Part shown: positions 1 through 15,100 of the stretch, piece after piece
Numbering within the stretch: position 1 is the first letter of the stretch
Layout: every line of letters begins with the position of its first letter
Origin: Sipunculus nudus
Lineage: Eukaryota > Annelida > Sipuncula > Golfingiida > Sipunculidae
Direction of reading: 5' to 3'
NCBI GenBank assembly: GCA_026874595.1
Contig: CM049318.1
Span: 8,846,741 to 8,910,740, forward strand
DNA length: 64,000 nt
Translations under genes and position numbers: made by a program
The notes under the pieces: model-generated
Databases searched by the model: none
What the model was told of the DNA's origin: nothing
Seen by the model: only the letters and a program-made list of their open reading frames with translations

Positions 1-102
1 ACCCTGTATTCCTGAGGTCAGCCAGGCCAGCATGCCTTGAGATTCCTCACCATCATTCATTCCAGGTGTGGGCAAGAGGCAAATCGTTAACTTCAGGTAA
101 TC
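1..102 (-). CDS. USP40: USP40 exon 27 (partial at window edge)
   Basis: Residues 933 onward, [11 protein letters not shown]..., aligning with the vertebrate GFLKVPI. The frame is open to base 1 (34 codons). An internal GATG|gtgagg at bases 51-50 is an equally good donor, so the true exon end may be base 51. Confidence 0.75.
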
Positions 103-3100
103 CTGAAATAAACCAACAGTTGTACTGTAAGGGATAGGTATCATAAATGGTCCTGATATATAATAAAACACCCAACAATCAACCTTAATAATGTGACAAA
201 CACATATGCAAATAACTTTCCAGGCAATGCAGGTAAAAAAAATCTCTCAGTAGCGTCTAAATTTACAAATTTAAGCACCAGTTAAGTCTATTTAAATGTG
301 CCCACTACTCGTAACAAGTGTCTCATGATGCTCAGAGCTCTGACAAGCATGGCTGGTGACATAATGGCCTAATATCTGGAGCTCTATGTAAGAATTTAAA
401 CTCAAAAGTAGTGGCTGTAGTCACTGCTAATTCATGTTTTTATAGTGTACATGTCTGACACATGGTTTCGATTTAAACTATTATCATAAAACTGTATAGT
501 TAGAGTAGACACAATTTACAGGGAATCATGTGTCCAGGAATTAACAACAGACTGACCTTTGGAGGAAGTTTCCCTTCTTCCAGTAACAGATGGCTACCGT
601 TTTTTATTTGACAGTCATCCAAGGTCGCATCAAGGTCATCCAGCACTTCTGCTGGCTCTAGACACCAGTTGGTTTTTCGCAGATGCCAACCATCCCCTGC
701 AACACACAGAGATATCTGTTCTCTTAGTCTTATTGTAAACCAGTTCTTACTCCATTTTGATAATTAGTCACTTGCATAAAGGATTATCAAAGTAACTATA
801 ACACATAATTTTACTTTTCTCAGTATGCTAAATAATGTAGAGAAAGGATGAAAATAGAATAATGTTTAAAATGGTTAATGATAATAAAATTAATGTATGA
901 TAACATATTGACCACACTGGTGCCTGTTATGCTGACATAACTGATATTATTTTTACATGAATATTTACTGGTTAAAAGAATATATATGGTATAGAAAATA
1001 ATTACATACTTAACAAGTTGACAATACTGGCAAGTGACAATTATTTAATTCATGAAATATTACACCAATGACTTCCTGACAGAGAATAAATGATGACCCT
1101 TACAATGTTTGTCATTAGAATAAATAAGGAATATCAACAAATTTCATGATTTTATATTGTAATAACACAAATGAAGTATAATTAAAAATTTATACAGAAT
1201 CCCATGATCTCTGCAGCATCTAGTGACAGGAGGGTTTATGGTGCAAGCCATCACAGCTAGCTACCAGCCTTCTTTCAATCGATGTGGGGAAAAAAAACCC
1301 TGTACAAAAGCCCCCAGATAAAAAGCCCCCTACCTTAATGATAAAGAGGACAAAAGCCTCCCCCCCCCAAAAAAAAATGGTATATATTTTGATGTGTTTA
1401 ACTGTTAAACATAGGTGATGTCTATATTTACTTAATCCAAATCTACTTAAAATTCAAATTTACTATCAATTTTATATTTTTGATTAAATTTACAGAAGCA
1501 ATATCAACATATGAATCACATAATTATATGAGCTACACTAGTAAAGTCATGTAAACACAAATAATCCGTTTCATGAAAAATAAAATCAGTATTTTGTTTA
1601 AACACTACTTATGATAATAATAATGTATTTACTTTTTATGTTTATACTCTTGATATCAAATGACTAATTAATTATGTATATGTGCAATATTCTTACAACT
1701 GCAGTATCACTTTTGCACTGTAGCAGGTTTCACTTATGATAAATGAATTTGCAGAATTTTAAATGTAGTCATTATTCATTTTAAAATAATTTTTTATGGG
1801 GGTTGGGGTGGGGTCTTATGTCCTCCTTATTTTTATGGGGGGGGGGGGGGTTGACCAAGGGTGGGGGGGGGGGGGGGGGTTCCACTGGTGGGACATTTGT
1901 ATACAGGGGGGAGGGGACCTTTTGTCCAAACCCCCCTAATAAGTACCCCCATATAAGAGGTCTAGCCCATATACTCCTCTATGATAAAGTAGGCTGGCTT
2001 AGGGGTCAGGGCAGGTAGAGACCTCACTTTTTCTCTAGAGTCTGAATGAGATGATGTGTGGCTGCTTCTCATAAGATGTCACCTAGTCAAGTCACTATGA
2101 CCTGCCAAGGAGCTGAACATTAACAAACATCAGGGGAAACCTCTTGGTAGTTCCCGCCACAACAGTACAGTTCTTCAATGATCAAAACCTAAGGACTGGC
2201 AGTACATATATAACAACCATTCCAAATTTGGACAGACCTTTCAGCCATTTGGATATTTAAAACTTGCAGTTTCTTTTATCTGTGGGAGAAATCCTATGAT
2301 GGAACATGTGCTGTGATGATCATTTACTAGTGCTGGGAAATGGTTGTAATTTCATGATTGATCATCAGTAAAAATTGGTTGACCATCACCGATTGATAAT
2401 CAGAAATAATCCGAAGTATGAATTTCAGACCATTTATAGACCGGTACATCATCTCCACTGGTATATAGGCCTGCATGCAGGCTAATGTTGTCATAATTCA
2501 ATAGCCTACTTATCGTAAATGCAGACTTTTCCAAAGTCTGCTTGCATAATGTATGTAAAAGCACACATTTCCTCATTACAAAGCCCAAGTTACACTTAAA
2601 GATTTGCAATCAATTACAGGACTTCAAGATAGATCATTACAACGTTTGCATCCACCTGACTGATCATCAATTATTACCAATTATCAGCCTATCACTATCA
2701 TTTACTTAATTTCTGATATTTACCAGTGAGTCCTATTTTACATATCATCAGACCCAGACATTCCTGTACCGTCGTCTTCTTCTCAACCATGACCTCAACT
2801 TCGACCTGGTCACCTTTGGGTTTTGCAAGAGCACATGTCAAGGTCATCTACAAAGTCAAAGGTCATACATATCTGAGGTCTGAATGATACATTTATGTTC
2901 TGTTGACTATCTTTTATCACAGCTATGCAACAAATCATCCCTCAGTTGATAACAGTGTAGGAATGACACCAGCCACTGCATATTTTATCCCAGCTCCCAG
3001 GCCAGTGCCTGTCGTGCACAAAACAGTTTAAAAAACATATTTACCAATCCAGATAAAATAAGAATTTCATACACATTTTGTGTATTCACATTGTCATGAC

Positions 3101-6100
3101 TTCAACTGGTCTGACAGGCAGGTGACACACAGCAGTCTCACCATGTTACATGTCATGTAGAACAGCACCACATCAGAATATATAAAATTCACATGTGCAG
3201 TAACATGCTGACATAAAGCATTGATGCAATGACCAATACTAGGCCTAAATCATATAAGTCATTAAAAAGTTTTCCTTACACTGGTGTGATTCAGGTAGGA
3301 AATCTTTTGAAACTACCTCCACAGCAGGATTAATCCATTTTGATTAAAGACTGAAACACTTTTGATCGATATACAATAACTCAATTTGATAAAAAGAAGA
3401 TTAAAACAGATTTGCATTGAAAGAGTGAAAATGTACAAGTTACTGTCATAAACATGTGATACTTCTTAAAACAACCTGAGCTGTTAGGACAGTAATTGTG
3501 AGTCAGCACACAACAGTTGCAGTTTGTCAGTTATCTGTGTGTATGACAGGTCAGCATAGAGGTTTCATTGCACTACAATACAAATTGATGGGAGGTGCTA
3601 AGGCCTGATACTAAAGGCTTGTTTACTGTGCCTCTAATATTTTGAATAATGTGAAGTTCTTCATAATATCCCTGTTCTATTGAAGATCATATGAACTTGA
3701 TGCAAAATACCTGACTAAAGATAATTTACATGTAATTTCTAGCTGTTTTATAAGTTATCAATATAATTATTCAGTATTATTTATGATTATCAATCATTAT
3801 TATTATTAATAAGGATTTAGTTATCATCATTCTTAATGTATACCTGTGTTTGCGTGGGTGGTGCTCCTGGTTCCAAAACTAGCCTGGCTCCCTGTCTCAA
3901 ACCAGCTTCAGCAAGGTCCTGCTCCTCATGTACTGTTGGAAAAATGATTTACAAACAACCATTTTATGTTAAAATCAAGCTAACAAAAATAAGGAAATTA
4001 TTATTATTAATTCAAGATTAAAGTTTCTCATATTTTCAAAGTTTTATATTCTCAGAAAGTAATGCATTAGAGAGTAAGAGGGGCTAAAGGTATAATACAA
4101 GATTAAAAGCATCATAATATATATATCATAACATATATATCAAGATGTATATCATTACAAATATTCAGTGTCGTCACAGAAAAAGTGTTTTATGTTAACT
4201 ATAATAAATTTACTTTGTAAATCTGTTTGTTATTATTTATTCTGTGATTTACTTTGTGCTACTTACATGGTGGTCTCAGCCCTAGCTTATCATCATCGAT
4301 CCTCAGGTGACCTCCACCTTCCACATTCTCAAGGTTTAACTTTGACACTGTAATGGCTTTTAACTCCTCAACTGTCTGGAAACAAAGAGATATCATAATG
4401 CAATTGTTAGTGATAGTAAACTGGATTGTATGTGTAATCACAAATTTATCCATTTGATACAGACAATATGTGCACCATTCACAGCAGCCCATATAGCTAG
4501 GAGCCTTCATCCAGCATGAATATTCAAGAGTTTATTGACAGTTTAGTTTAAACTTACATCAAAATCACTCTGAATATGTGCATACATAATGAAACACTAC
4601 TGAACTTCAGGTTATTCTTGTAACTTCTGAAAAGTTTTTACATCTGAGTCACCACCATGCAGGGAAATAGGCACACAGCCAAGAATGTTCCAAATAAGGA
4701 GAACTGAATATAAGAGTTATAAAAGCTGTTCAGACTCGTCAGAGCAAATGGAGGGAGTTTAAGAACAAATGTAGTTTGACTGAGAGTAAGGTGTGTACCC
4801 CTCACATGTAACAATGCACTTTTCATAATCACTAAAACCCCGCTGGAGTACCAAATACTCACAGACTCCTTGGTGATCTCTATTACTGTGACTGGCCAGG
4901 TGTCACCTTCAAAGTCCTGTAATATAAACCAATATTAATATTAGAAGCATATTTACAAGTTACAAAAATATTTCATTTTGTTACATCCTACATCATTTCC
5001 ACTGGTAAAAAAATACTTGATTAAGATTCAATTATCATTATGACTCTAAAGATTTCAATTTAGAAGTATAACATTTCTTTTAAGGTTCACATATCATGTG
5101 AATTACTAGTTAATAAGGAAACATTATGTAAATGTTGATCTGGAATTAATCAATAATGATTGTCAATAACTGAGCAGAAGTCACACAGAAAACAGACAAG
5201 ATTAAAATAATTGGATGAATAATGACAAGAACAAGACAAGTGACCCATCATCCATAATGTACAGCAGAACATGGCCAATTACTTAAGACATAGCACATTA
5301 ATACAGGCAAAAGTGCGGGAACCTGACCTTAACCATCACACCATAAACCTTTCACATTGATTTTGATTTACTTAAAAAACTAGAATACGGGTAGTCGACA
5401 AGCAACTATGTGTATCCGCCAAAATCAGAGTGGAAAAGGTGAAGTGAGGCATGGATTGAGTGGCAAGGGGAAATAGAGTGAGGTGTGTTGCATATTAGCA
5501 TGGATGTCTGCAGCCGAAATGTGTATGTAGGTTGCACCACTAACCACCAATCCAGAAAGCTGTCCAAGTTGTATACATATGCAAAATTTAAGGCAGAAAA
5601 GTCAAACCACAACAGAGATATGAGTGATTTTAGCCCACGGCAGACAAACAGACAGACAATGTGCAAAAATGGTTGCAGGTGGCCCCTCCAGTTTTTATAT
5701 GATAAAGAGCTATGTGTGATCTATTCACATGCAAAATTTTGGCCCAATCAGTCAAACGGTTCCCGAGATATGAGCTTGGATGTCTGCAGCGTAAACTAGA
5801 ATGTAGGTGGTGCAACCTGTCATAAAATCCAGAAAGCTGTCCAGGATGTATAAAACTGAAAAATTTTAGGCAGATATGTCATACCACTGCCGAGATATGA
5901 GTGATATTATCCAACGGCAGACAAACAGACAGACGCTGTGCAAAAATGGTTACAGTTATCGCCACCAGTTTTGCGTATGATAAAGAGCTATGTGAGATCT
6001 ATACACATGCAAAATTTTGGCCCAATCGGTCAAACGGTTCCCAAGATATGAGCTAGGATGTCTGCAGTGTAAACTAGAATGTAGGTGGTGCCACCTGTCA

Positions 6101-9100
6101 TAAAATCAAGAAAGCTGTCCAGGATGTATAAAACTGCAAAATTTTAGGCAGATATGTCATACCACTGCCGAGATATGAGTGATATTATCCCACGGCAGAC
6201 AAACAGACAGAAGCTGTGCAAAAAATGGTTGCAGGTGGCCCCCCTAGTTTTGTGTATGATAAAGAGCTATGTGAGATCTATACACATGCAAAATTTTGGT
6301 CTAACCAGTCAAACGGTTCCCAAGATATGATCTTGGATGTCTGCAGCATAAACTAGAATGTAGGTGGTGCCACCTGTCATAAAATCAAGAAAGCTGTCCA
6401 GGATGTATAAAACTGCAAAATTTTAGATAGATATGTCATACCACTGCCGAGAAAGGAGTGATATTATCCCACGGCAGACAAACAGACGGACGCTGTGCAA
6501 AAATGGTTGCAGGTGGCCCCCCCCCCCCAGTTTTGTGTATGATAAAGAGCTATGTGAGATCTATACACATGCAAAATTTTGGCCCAATCGGTGGAATGGT
6601 TCCCAAGATATGAGCTAGGATGTCTGCAGCGTAAACTAGAGTGTAGGTGGTGCCACCTGTCATAAAATCAAGAAAGCTATGCAGGATGTATAAAACTGCA
6701 AAATTTTAGGCAGATATGTCATACCACTGCCAATATTTGAGTGATATTATCCCACGGCAGACACACAGACGGACGCTGCGCAAAAATGGTTGCAGGTGGC
6801 CCCTCCAGTTTTTATATGATCAAGAGCTATGTGAGATCTATACACATGCAAAATTTTGGCCCAATCGGTGGAATGGTTCCCGAGATATGATCTTGGATGT
6901 CTGCAGCGTAAACTAGAATGTAGGTGGTGCCACCTGTCAAAAAAACAAGAAAGCTGTCCAGGATGTATAAAACTGCAAAATTTTAGGCAAATATGTCATA
7001 ATACTGCCGAGATACGAGTGATATTATCCCACAGCAGACAAACAGACTGACGCTGTGCAAAAATGGTTGCAGTTGGCGCCAACAGTTTTGCGTTTGATAA
7101 AGAGCTATGTGTGATCTATACACATGCAAAATTTTGGCCCAATCGGTCAAACGGTTCCCGAGATATGAGCTTGGATGTCTGCAGTGTAAACTAGAATGTA
7201 GGTGGTGCCACCTGTCATAAAATCAAGAAAGCTGTCCAGGATGTATAAAACTGCAAAATTTTAGGCAGATATGTCATACCATTGCCGAGATATGAGTGAT
7301 ATTATCCTAGGGCAGACAAACAGACGGAAGCTGTGCAAAAAATGGTTGCAGGTGGCCCCCCTAGTTTTGTGTATGATAAAGAGCTATGTGAGATCTATAC
7401 ACATGCAAAATTTTGGTCCAACCAGTCAAACGGTTCCCAAGATATGATCTTGGATGTCTGCAGCATAAACTAGAATGTAGGTGGTGCCACCTGTCATAAA
7501 ATCAAGAAAGCTGTCCAGGATGTATAAAACTGCAAAATTTTAGGTTGATATGTCATACCACTGCCGAGAAATGAGTGATATTATCCCACGGCAGACAAAC
7601 AGACGGACGCTGTGCAAAAATGGTTGCAGGTGGCCCCCCCCCCCCCCAGTTTTGTGTATGATAAAGAGCTATGTGAGATCTATACACATGCAAAATTTTG
7701 GCCCAATCGGTGGAATGGTTCCCAAGATATGAGCTAGGATGTCTGCAGCGTAAACTAGAGTGTAGGTGGTGCCACCTGTCATAAAATCAAGAAAGCTATG
7801 CAGGATGTATAAAACTGCAAAATTTTAGGCAGATATGTCATACCACTGCCGAGATATGAGTGATATTATCCCACGGCAGACACACAGACGGATGCTGCGC
7901 AAAAATGGTTGCAGGTGGCCCCTCCAGTTTTTATATGATCAAGAGCTATGTGAGATCTATACACATGCAAAATTTTGGCCCAATCGGTGGAATGGTTCCT
8001 GAGATATGATCTTGGATGTCTGCAGCGTAAACTAGAATGTAGGTGGTGCCACCTGTCATAAAATCAAGAAAGCTGTCCAGGATGTATAAAACTGCAAAAT
8101 TTTAGGCAGATATGTCACACTACTGCCGAGATATGAGTGATATTATCCCACGGCAGACACACAGACGGACGCTGCGCAAAAATGGTTGCAGGTGGCCCCT
8201 CCAGTTTTTATATGATCAAGAGCTATGTGAGATCTATACACATGCAAAATTTTGGCCCAATCGGTGGAATGGTTCCCGAGATATGATCTTGGATGTCTGC
8301 AGCGTAAACTAGAATGTAGGTGGTGCCACCTGTCATAAAATCAAGAAAGCTGTCCAGGATGTATAAAACTGCAAAATTTTAGGCAGATATGTCACACTAC
8401 TGCCGAGATATGAGTGATATTATCTCACAGCAGACAAACAGATGGACGCTGTGCAAAAAATGGTTGCAGGTTCCCCCCCTCCCCCAGTTTTGTGTATGAT
8501 AAAGAGCTATGTGAGATCTATACACATGCAAAATTTTGGCCCAATCGGTCAAACGGTTCCCAAGATATGAGCTAGGATATCTGCAGCGTAAACTAGAATG
8601 TAGGTGGTGCCAACTGTCATAAAATCAAGAAGACTATCCAGGATGTATACACATGCCGCATTTCAGGTGAATTAAGTCAAACCACTGCAGAGATATGAGG
8701 GATTTTTAACCCAAGACAGATGAACAGATGGACACTGTGCAAACATGGCTGCAGGTGGCGCCACCATTTTTGTGTATGTTATAAAGCTATCCAAGGGCTA
8801 CATTTGTACACATTTTTTTTCCAGATCGGTCAAAGGATTCTGAGATATGTGGGTTTATGTATGGAAACAGACGCACAAATGGACGCTGGGCAGACATAAG
8901 AACACAGGTCAATGCAAATTGGTTAGGCACCAGTTCATATGACCCGATAATTAGTGTAAGTTCCGGAAAAATCCGTCCAGTAGTCTCAGAGGAGTTCTCT
9001 GGAAACGAATGCAGCAGTGGCAGCGGAACCCGGTCAAAAACATAGTATCCGCAAAACTTTGTTTTGGCGGATACAATTTTAAGTTCAGCTGCATTGACAT

Positions 9101-12100
9101 CTGACTTTTCAAGATTGAATTTATACTAATTAATTTTAGTCATGAATTAGCATTTCAATGTGCCAGTTCCACCTGAACAAAATCTTAAGGAGAGTCAGAC
9201 AGATGAAAACCAAAAAGACCTGAACACCAAAACTATTGTACAATACAACCTGAAACAGGAAGCGAGTAGATTAGCATAAGAATATGGCAGATGAAGCAAA
9301 CTTTCCTCTGGCAAAGCATTACTCTTACCTGACATCTGTTTTCCACAATAAATGACACCAATTTCGATTTGTTGGCCACTGCTTCCTCAACCAGGCTTCC
9401 TCTGGAATGAGTTGAAACACTTTGAATATCAATATTTCATTTTGAATTGAGAGCTCCATATCTGGTCTCATAAATGGTATGATAACTTCCTAAAATTACT
9501 GAAAAAGAAATCAGGAATTCATGGCCATTAGGGTAGCAAAATATGCCGTTTTTGAGTGCCTTAGTTGATGGAGAGTAAACCATTGTTCCCTGACACTTGA
9601 ACCAAGACTGACCTAATCACAACAGGCCTGATGCTCTGCCCTGTTGGCATGCTCCTACACAGACAGATTTCCATATCTTTGGTTGCAAGAGCTGATTATA
9701 AGACAATCTTGATGTCACAAAGGTCAGTCTCCTATGACATCACAGTAACAGCTTGAATTGATACATTTCTGTTCTTTAGTGATAAGTATATCTCAATCAC
9801 TGTGCAATGTTTTGCCATATTTTTGATTGTCTCATATTAATTCAGTGCAAGGCAAGACTATATTATTCACTTGGCAGTCAGTGGATTTGCTCCTGCAACC
9901 TTTTACCTAGAACTTTTTATACTCTTTTTATTTGTTTAAAAAATACCCCAGATTGTCTGTTTAGATTGCCACTGATAGCTTGATTGGCTCATCTCACTTG
10001 CTCTGCTCATGATTATTCAATGTATGAATATTCAATTAAGGTCACATAGAGTTCATGGTTAGGTCAATAAAGATGTCCTCCCAGAAAAGATGTTTTTTAT
10101 ACAGATATCCCTGCCTTGGTAATACTGTCTGAGGTTCATGTTTATGTAATTCCAAACAAATTCTGAATTGACTGAGCCTTAGTCAAGTACAACAGTCACT
10201 GACCTTGTGTCATTCAGTGTCTCCACGACGATGGATTCTCCATTACTTATCTTCAGCTCCTCAAGGGTTTGGCCGTCCTGAGATTTCATCAGCGACACAG
10301 CACTCACCTCATCTCCTGGAGATTAAAGAAAATCACTAAATGTTCAGATAGTGTCTGACCAAGGAGTTTACAGGGATGGAGTAACAACTGTCAGAAGCCC
10401 TGCCAGGTCACGAGTGTCAGTCGTGCGCTAATTGCAATTAAGACATGATAAGCGCATTAACTCTATTGTGCGCCTATTGTGCTGCGGTGTCAGGCGCAGC
10501 GGCGGCAGCGCCTTTGATAAAGCGAGCCTGCTAGATGTTACTTCTGTGGTCCGCTGTAGCTCGCTGAAGCGGAGAGCGATATATCCAGTAACTGAGCAGT
10601 AAATCACTGGAATAACATTGACCGGAATTATGAATGCGCAGATGGTTAGTTTTGTCAAGAATTATGCGCAACATATATATCTAGAAAGGTCTCGTGTTGA
10701 GGAATCACTTGATCAATTTAAGGATAGATGCGGTCACTCTACATCAACTTCTGCCGTGATTCATGACGGACGACTGGTCAGTGTAAACCTTACTTTCCCT
10801 GAATAACCTCGGAATTATAAAAAATTCCATCAGTTCCCATACTTCTGACTTATATTAATAATTAGCCATGTATTATAGTATTCCGTCGATAAAAAAAAAT
10901 TTTTAGCTTATGCTCGGATGACTTTCATTTTGATGGATAACAGTGATCCATCGCCCCCTCTGTCACTGACGGCGTTGTTCTCTTATTATCGCCCATATTT
11001 ACCGCAGCCAAGCTATAGCTTAGGCGTCATTAGCAACAATAGCTTCACACAAGATTCCCACAAATATGAAAATATGTTGTTCAAACTTATAATTGTTTAA
11101 AATTTTATACTAAATACTACTAGAGATAAAATTTGGGAGAAACTTACTCATCCTTGTCACAATATTTATAAAAAATACCGGTACTATAACGTGCTGTTCC
11201 AAAGTCACGCCGAAGGGGGTCTCTCGCGCTGTATCAATTAGCACCGGGCTTATCAGCGGCATCTCTTTGTGCCTTAGAGCAGCGAGTTTTATGACCCCCG
11301 TCAGCAACATCCGACACGGCCAGACTCTCACTTGATACTCCATCCCTGTAAACTCCTTGGTCTGACATATCAACTAACATTTGGCTGTGTGGGGGTCCCT
11401 CTTAGGATTCCCTACTGTTAACTTTCACAAGTATGACGAGAAGACTCAAATATTGTACATGACAGTTAATCAGAAATGTATCATTCAACCTCCCAATGTT
11501 TTCATTGAAATTAAATGTCCATCATTGAACATTATGTCCATCAATAGGTCCATTATTTGTTATAAGTCATTAAAAACATGTTACTTATATTAAGTAAATT
11601 CATTTTAAATTCACAAATTATACATGAAACTCTTTCCTAAGATCTTTAACAATACCATGTTTTAATATTATATATACCTTTGGTTATGACTCTAGATAAG
11701 TTGAAGCTGTCAGGATCAGAGTTGATGAACTCTGCGACCTTTAACCTGAGCTCTCCTTGGGTCATGTTCTTTGGGTAAGCGTGAGTAAACTGAGATGGGT
11801 TGCCGTACTGAACATGGAGGAGGAGGGGTTCACAGTCAGGACCACACGAGATGAACTCCCCATTTACCTGTGTATTGTAAAAAGAAAGATATTCTGAACA
11901 CAGTCATACAGATACTGTTTCAGATATTCTTTAATGAGGTACATGTAACATTAGGTTGGAGCTGTACATCCTTTTTTATTTAGATCTTGCTATGATACTA
12001 CCGTACATTCAGATCTTGGACATCTTGTCCTGTGAACTTTGATAATTAAGTATGTTTTAAACAAATAAGCAAAAATTTGCATACTTTTCTTACAAAAATC

Positions 12101-15100
12101 TTTACTTTCATTACATTCAACATCAAACTATTTTTAAAGAAGAGAAAAAAATAGTTGATTAAACTTATCTATTATTATTATTATTTTTATTATAAATGAG
12201 ATATTAAAGTGATTAACTCATAAAAATATATGTACAGAAGGGTTGAAATAAGCCCAAATTTCATCCTATATATATATATATCCCATTCACGCTAGATATT
12301 GTTTTAGTTTATATCCAAAGTGTAAGAAATAAAGATACTTTAAAGAATTTAACTGGAAAACAGTGAGAATCAGTGGTCTTAATTATACTGATCTAGTTTT
12401 TTTTCTATTTTTTGGTGGAGGAAACCAATTCCCTTTTTTTTAAATGTGACTTAACTACGTATATTTACATCTGCAGAAGTACATTCTGGTTTAAGACTAC
12501 GTGACAGGGCAGTATCACATCCTCATTTTATATTCTGGTGTTAATCAGCCCGGTGATTACTGCACCTGCAGGCCTTTGGTGCATAATCATTCCCATTGCT
12601 AAGTCACAGCACCAATGAACCTCTGAAAGGCACACTCATTTGAGAGTGAAACATCCCTGTTCGGAACAGCCTTCCCATTAAGCCAGCAGAGCAGTCACCC
12701 TGGGTGGGGGCCTCACCACCTCGGCTGAGATTCTAACTCACTGTCTCCTGGCTTTGAGTCTCATGCTCTGCCCCTGACCATGGAAGCCAGTATTATACTG
12801 ATCTAGTTTGCCTAAACACTTTTTTTTACCTGAACACCATCCCAAACAAATAACTTGGTGCCATCATACACTCCATGGGACATAAGGCTAGCTGACAGGT
12901 CACCTGTAAATCAAAAGTTCAAAGGTCATCACAGTCTGAGACATCAAACTAATAACAGGTCATTCTCCAATTTATCCTTATTATATATATATATAAATTC
13001 TCTATATTCCATTAAGCTGTACCTGATGTACCTTTGCCTCATTTTGGTCAAAGTGTTTGTTATTCTTATTCCCCATATTTCTGCATCAATATGTTTGTAC
13101 CTCCTTTTCCCTTGGTCTTTTTATTCAATAGTTTCAATTTAATAGCATTAGTCTACTATTGACTATCTGCGCTCTCTGTTGAGTAAATGTATGACATGGC
13201 ATTTGCAAGAACAAAAAAGAATGTAGGGATTTTGGCAAGGTTTAGATAGGAAAATATGGTATATATGCTATTACAAAATACTCTAAAAACTTAAATTGTC
13301 TCTGCCAATTTTGCAAGGTTCTCTCAGAAAAAGGCTCAATACTGAACTGATTATTTACTGAGCATCTATTTGTTTGACAAAACTGATGATTATGAAATAA
13401 TAACAGACACAGCTACCTACTTCTGTCATTTTTTTGGGTGTTACATACAGCTTTAGTCGTGATGTTAAACTGAAAACCAAATGTTAAAGTTATCAGGACT
13501 TCTCTAAGCAACATCTGGATACCTCTCATGTTTACCTACTGTTACCAGGTATAGTTATAACAGTCTCACCTGTAATATTATGGTACAGGTGAAGTCCAGC
13601 AGGTAAGTCTTTGGCTGTGTGGATGACAGAATCATCAGACACCAGCTCAGCAGCGATCTGTTATTATGATATATTAATGATATATAATACATAAAACCAA
13701 TATGACCTGAATGACACCATATGTGTACAAACATCTAAAGTTATGTTCATCCTGTAAGCTTCATGTTAATACTATCATATTGTGATATAATATTTATATA
13801 TAGGCATTTCAGGCATGGAGATTGTACTTGAAAAAATTAGGAAACTTAACTGAGTAATACCTCAATCTTTTAATACTTTCAGTACTATTTCATGCAATAA
13901 CATGACTCAATAATCATACTAGAAAAATGCAATGCTCCGTCTGAAAGAATAAGAAAAATTAAAAAGAAAATGCTTTCCTTATAAAATCTATCTCTGGCAT
14001 TACTATTTTCATGAAAGTTTTATATTATTTCAATCAGTATTTTCTTCTGGATTTTGTACGATCACCAAATATATCTGACACTCAGGTTAGATTTATAGAA
14101 CTGCCTAAAAATTATATCTTCAACATAAACTTCAATATTCCTACATGAAACATGATTTAACCCTATATAATACAACCAGGTAACGTACCCAAAGTCATGT
14201 ATGAATGATTGAATACTACTCTCACCTCTGCAATATCCTTTTTAAGCTCAGTAACGGTTTTTCTGCGATCCAGTGTGAGTTCTATACAGTTGAGGGCCCC
14301 AGGGAGAGCCTTCAGAGCACCATCCAAGTAGTGATATCCGCTCACAAAGTGGACCTCCACCTTAATACTGTTGATCTTTTTCTCATATTCCTCCCTGAAA
14401 TTGGTGAAATCATAAAAACATAAGTGACATCACAAACCATCAGTGACATCACAAATAATTAGTGACATCCCAAATCATCAGTGACATCCCAAATCATCAG
14501 TGACATTACAAACCATCAGTGACATCACAAAGCAATCAGTGACATCACAAACCATCAGTGACATCACAAAGCAATTAGTGACATCACAAACCATCAGTGA
14601 CTTCACAAACCACCCGTGACATCACAAACCATTTGTGACATCTCAAACCACCCGTGACATCAAAAACCACCCGTGACATCACAAAGCAATCAGTGACATC
14701 ACAAACCATCAGGTACATTACAAACCACCTGTGACACCACAAACCATTTGTGACATCACAAATTACTAGTGGTAGGTTAATCATTGTATCACAAGGTGGT
14801 CAATTTCCTTTTGCTTCCTAGTATTGATTTCCAAGGGCATTGATCAATAATACCACAATGAATGTGTATTTCCATGATACTGTTATGATGTAGGCCAAGC
14901 ATGCTCTTCCAATCTCTGTACATAATGGAACATTCATAATGGAATATTTGCTTGAACCAATTACCTATCTTCAATCAGTTTACATAAACTGATTGCTGAT
15001 AATGAAACAGGTACCAGACACCATCACTGGATATTATCAGTGACATCATAAACCACTGAAAATATGACAAAGCAATGGTGACATTAAATCAACACCCAAC

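Noticed and set aside
2330-2700. MITE around CTAGTGCTGGGAAATGG
   Set aside because: I could not find a matching inverted terminus on the other side.
5485-8312. Many 60-104-residue frames in the ~280-bp array (for example [12 protein letters not shown]-type) as small genes
   Set aside because: They recur with every unit, differ by frame-breaking C-runs and have no family resemblance; they are shadows of a non-coding repeat.
5380-9076. CRISPR array or satellite centromere for the long repeats
   Set aside because: Units are 180-340 bp without spacers, in a eukaryotic intron, and bounded by element termini.
10428-11373. 62-87-residue frames inside the TIR element as a transposase remnant
   Set aside because: No catalytic motif or family match is visible; the frames are short and on mixed strands.
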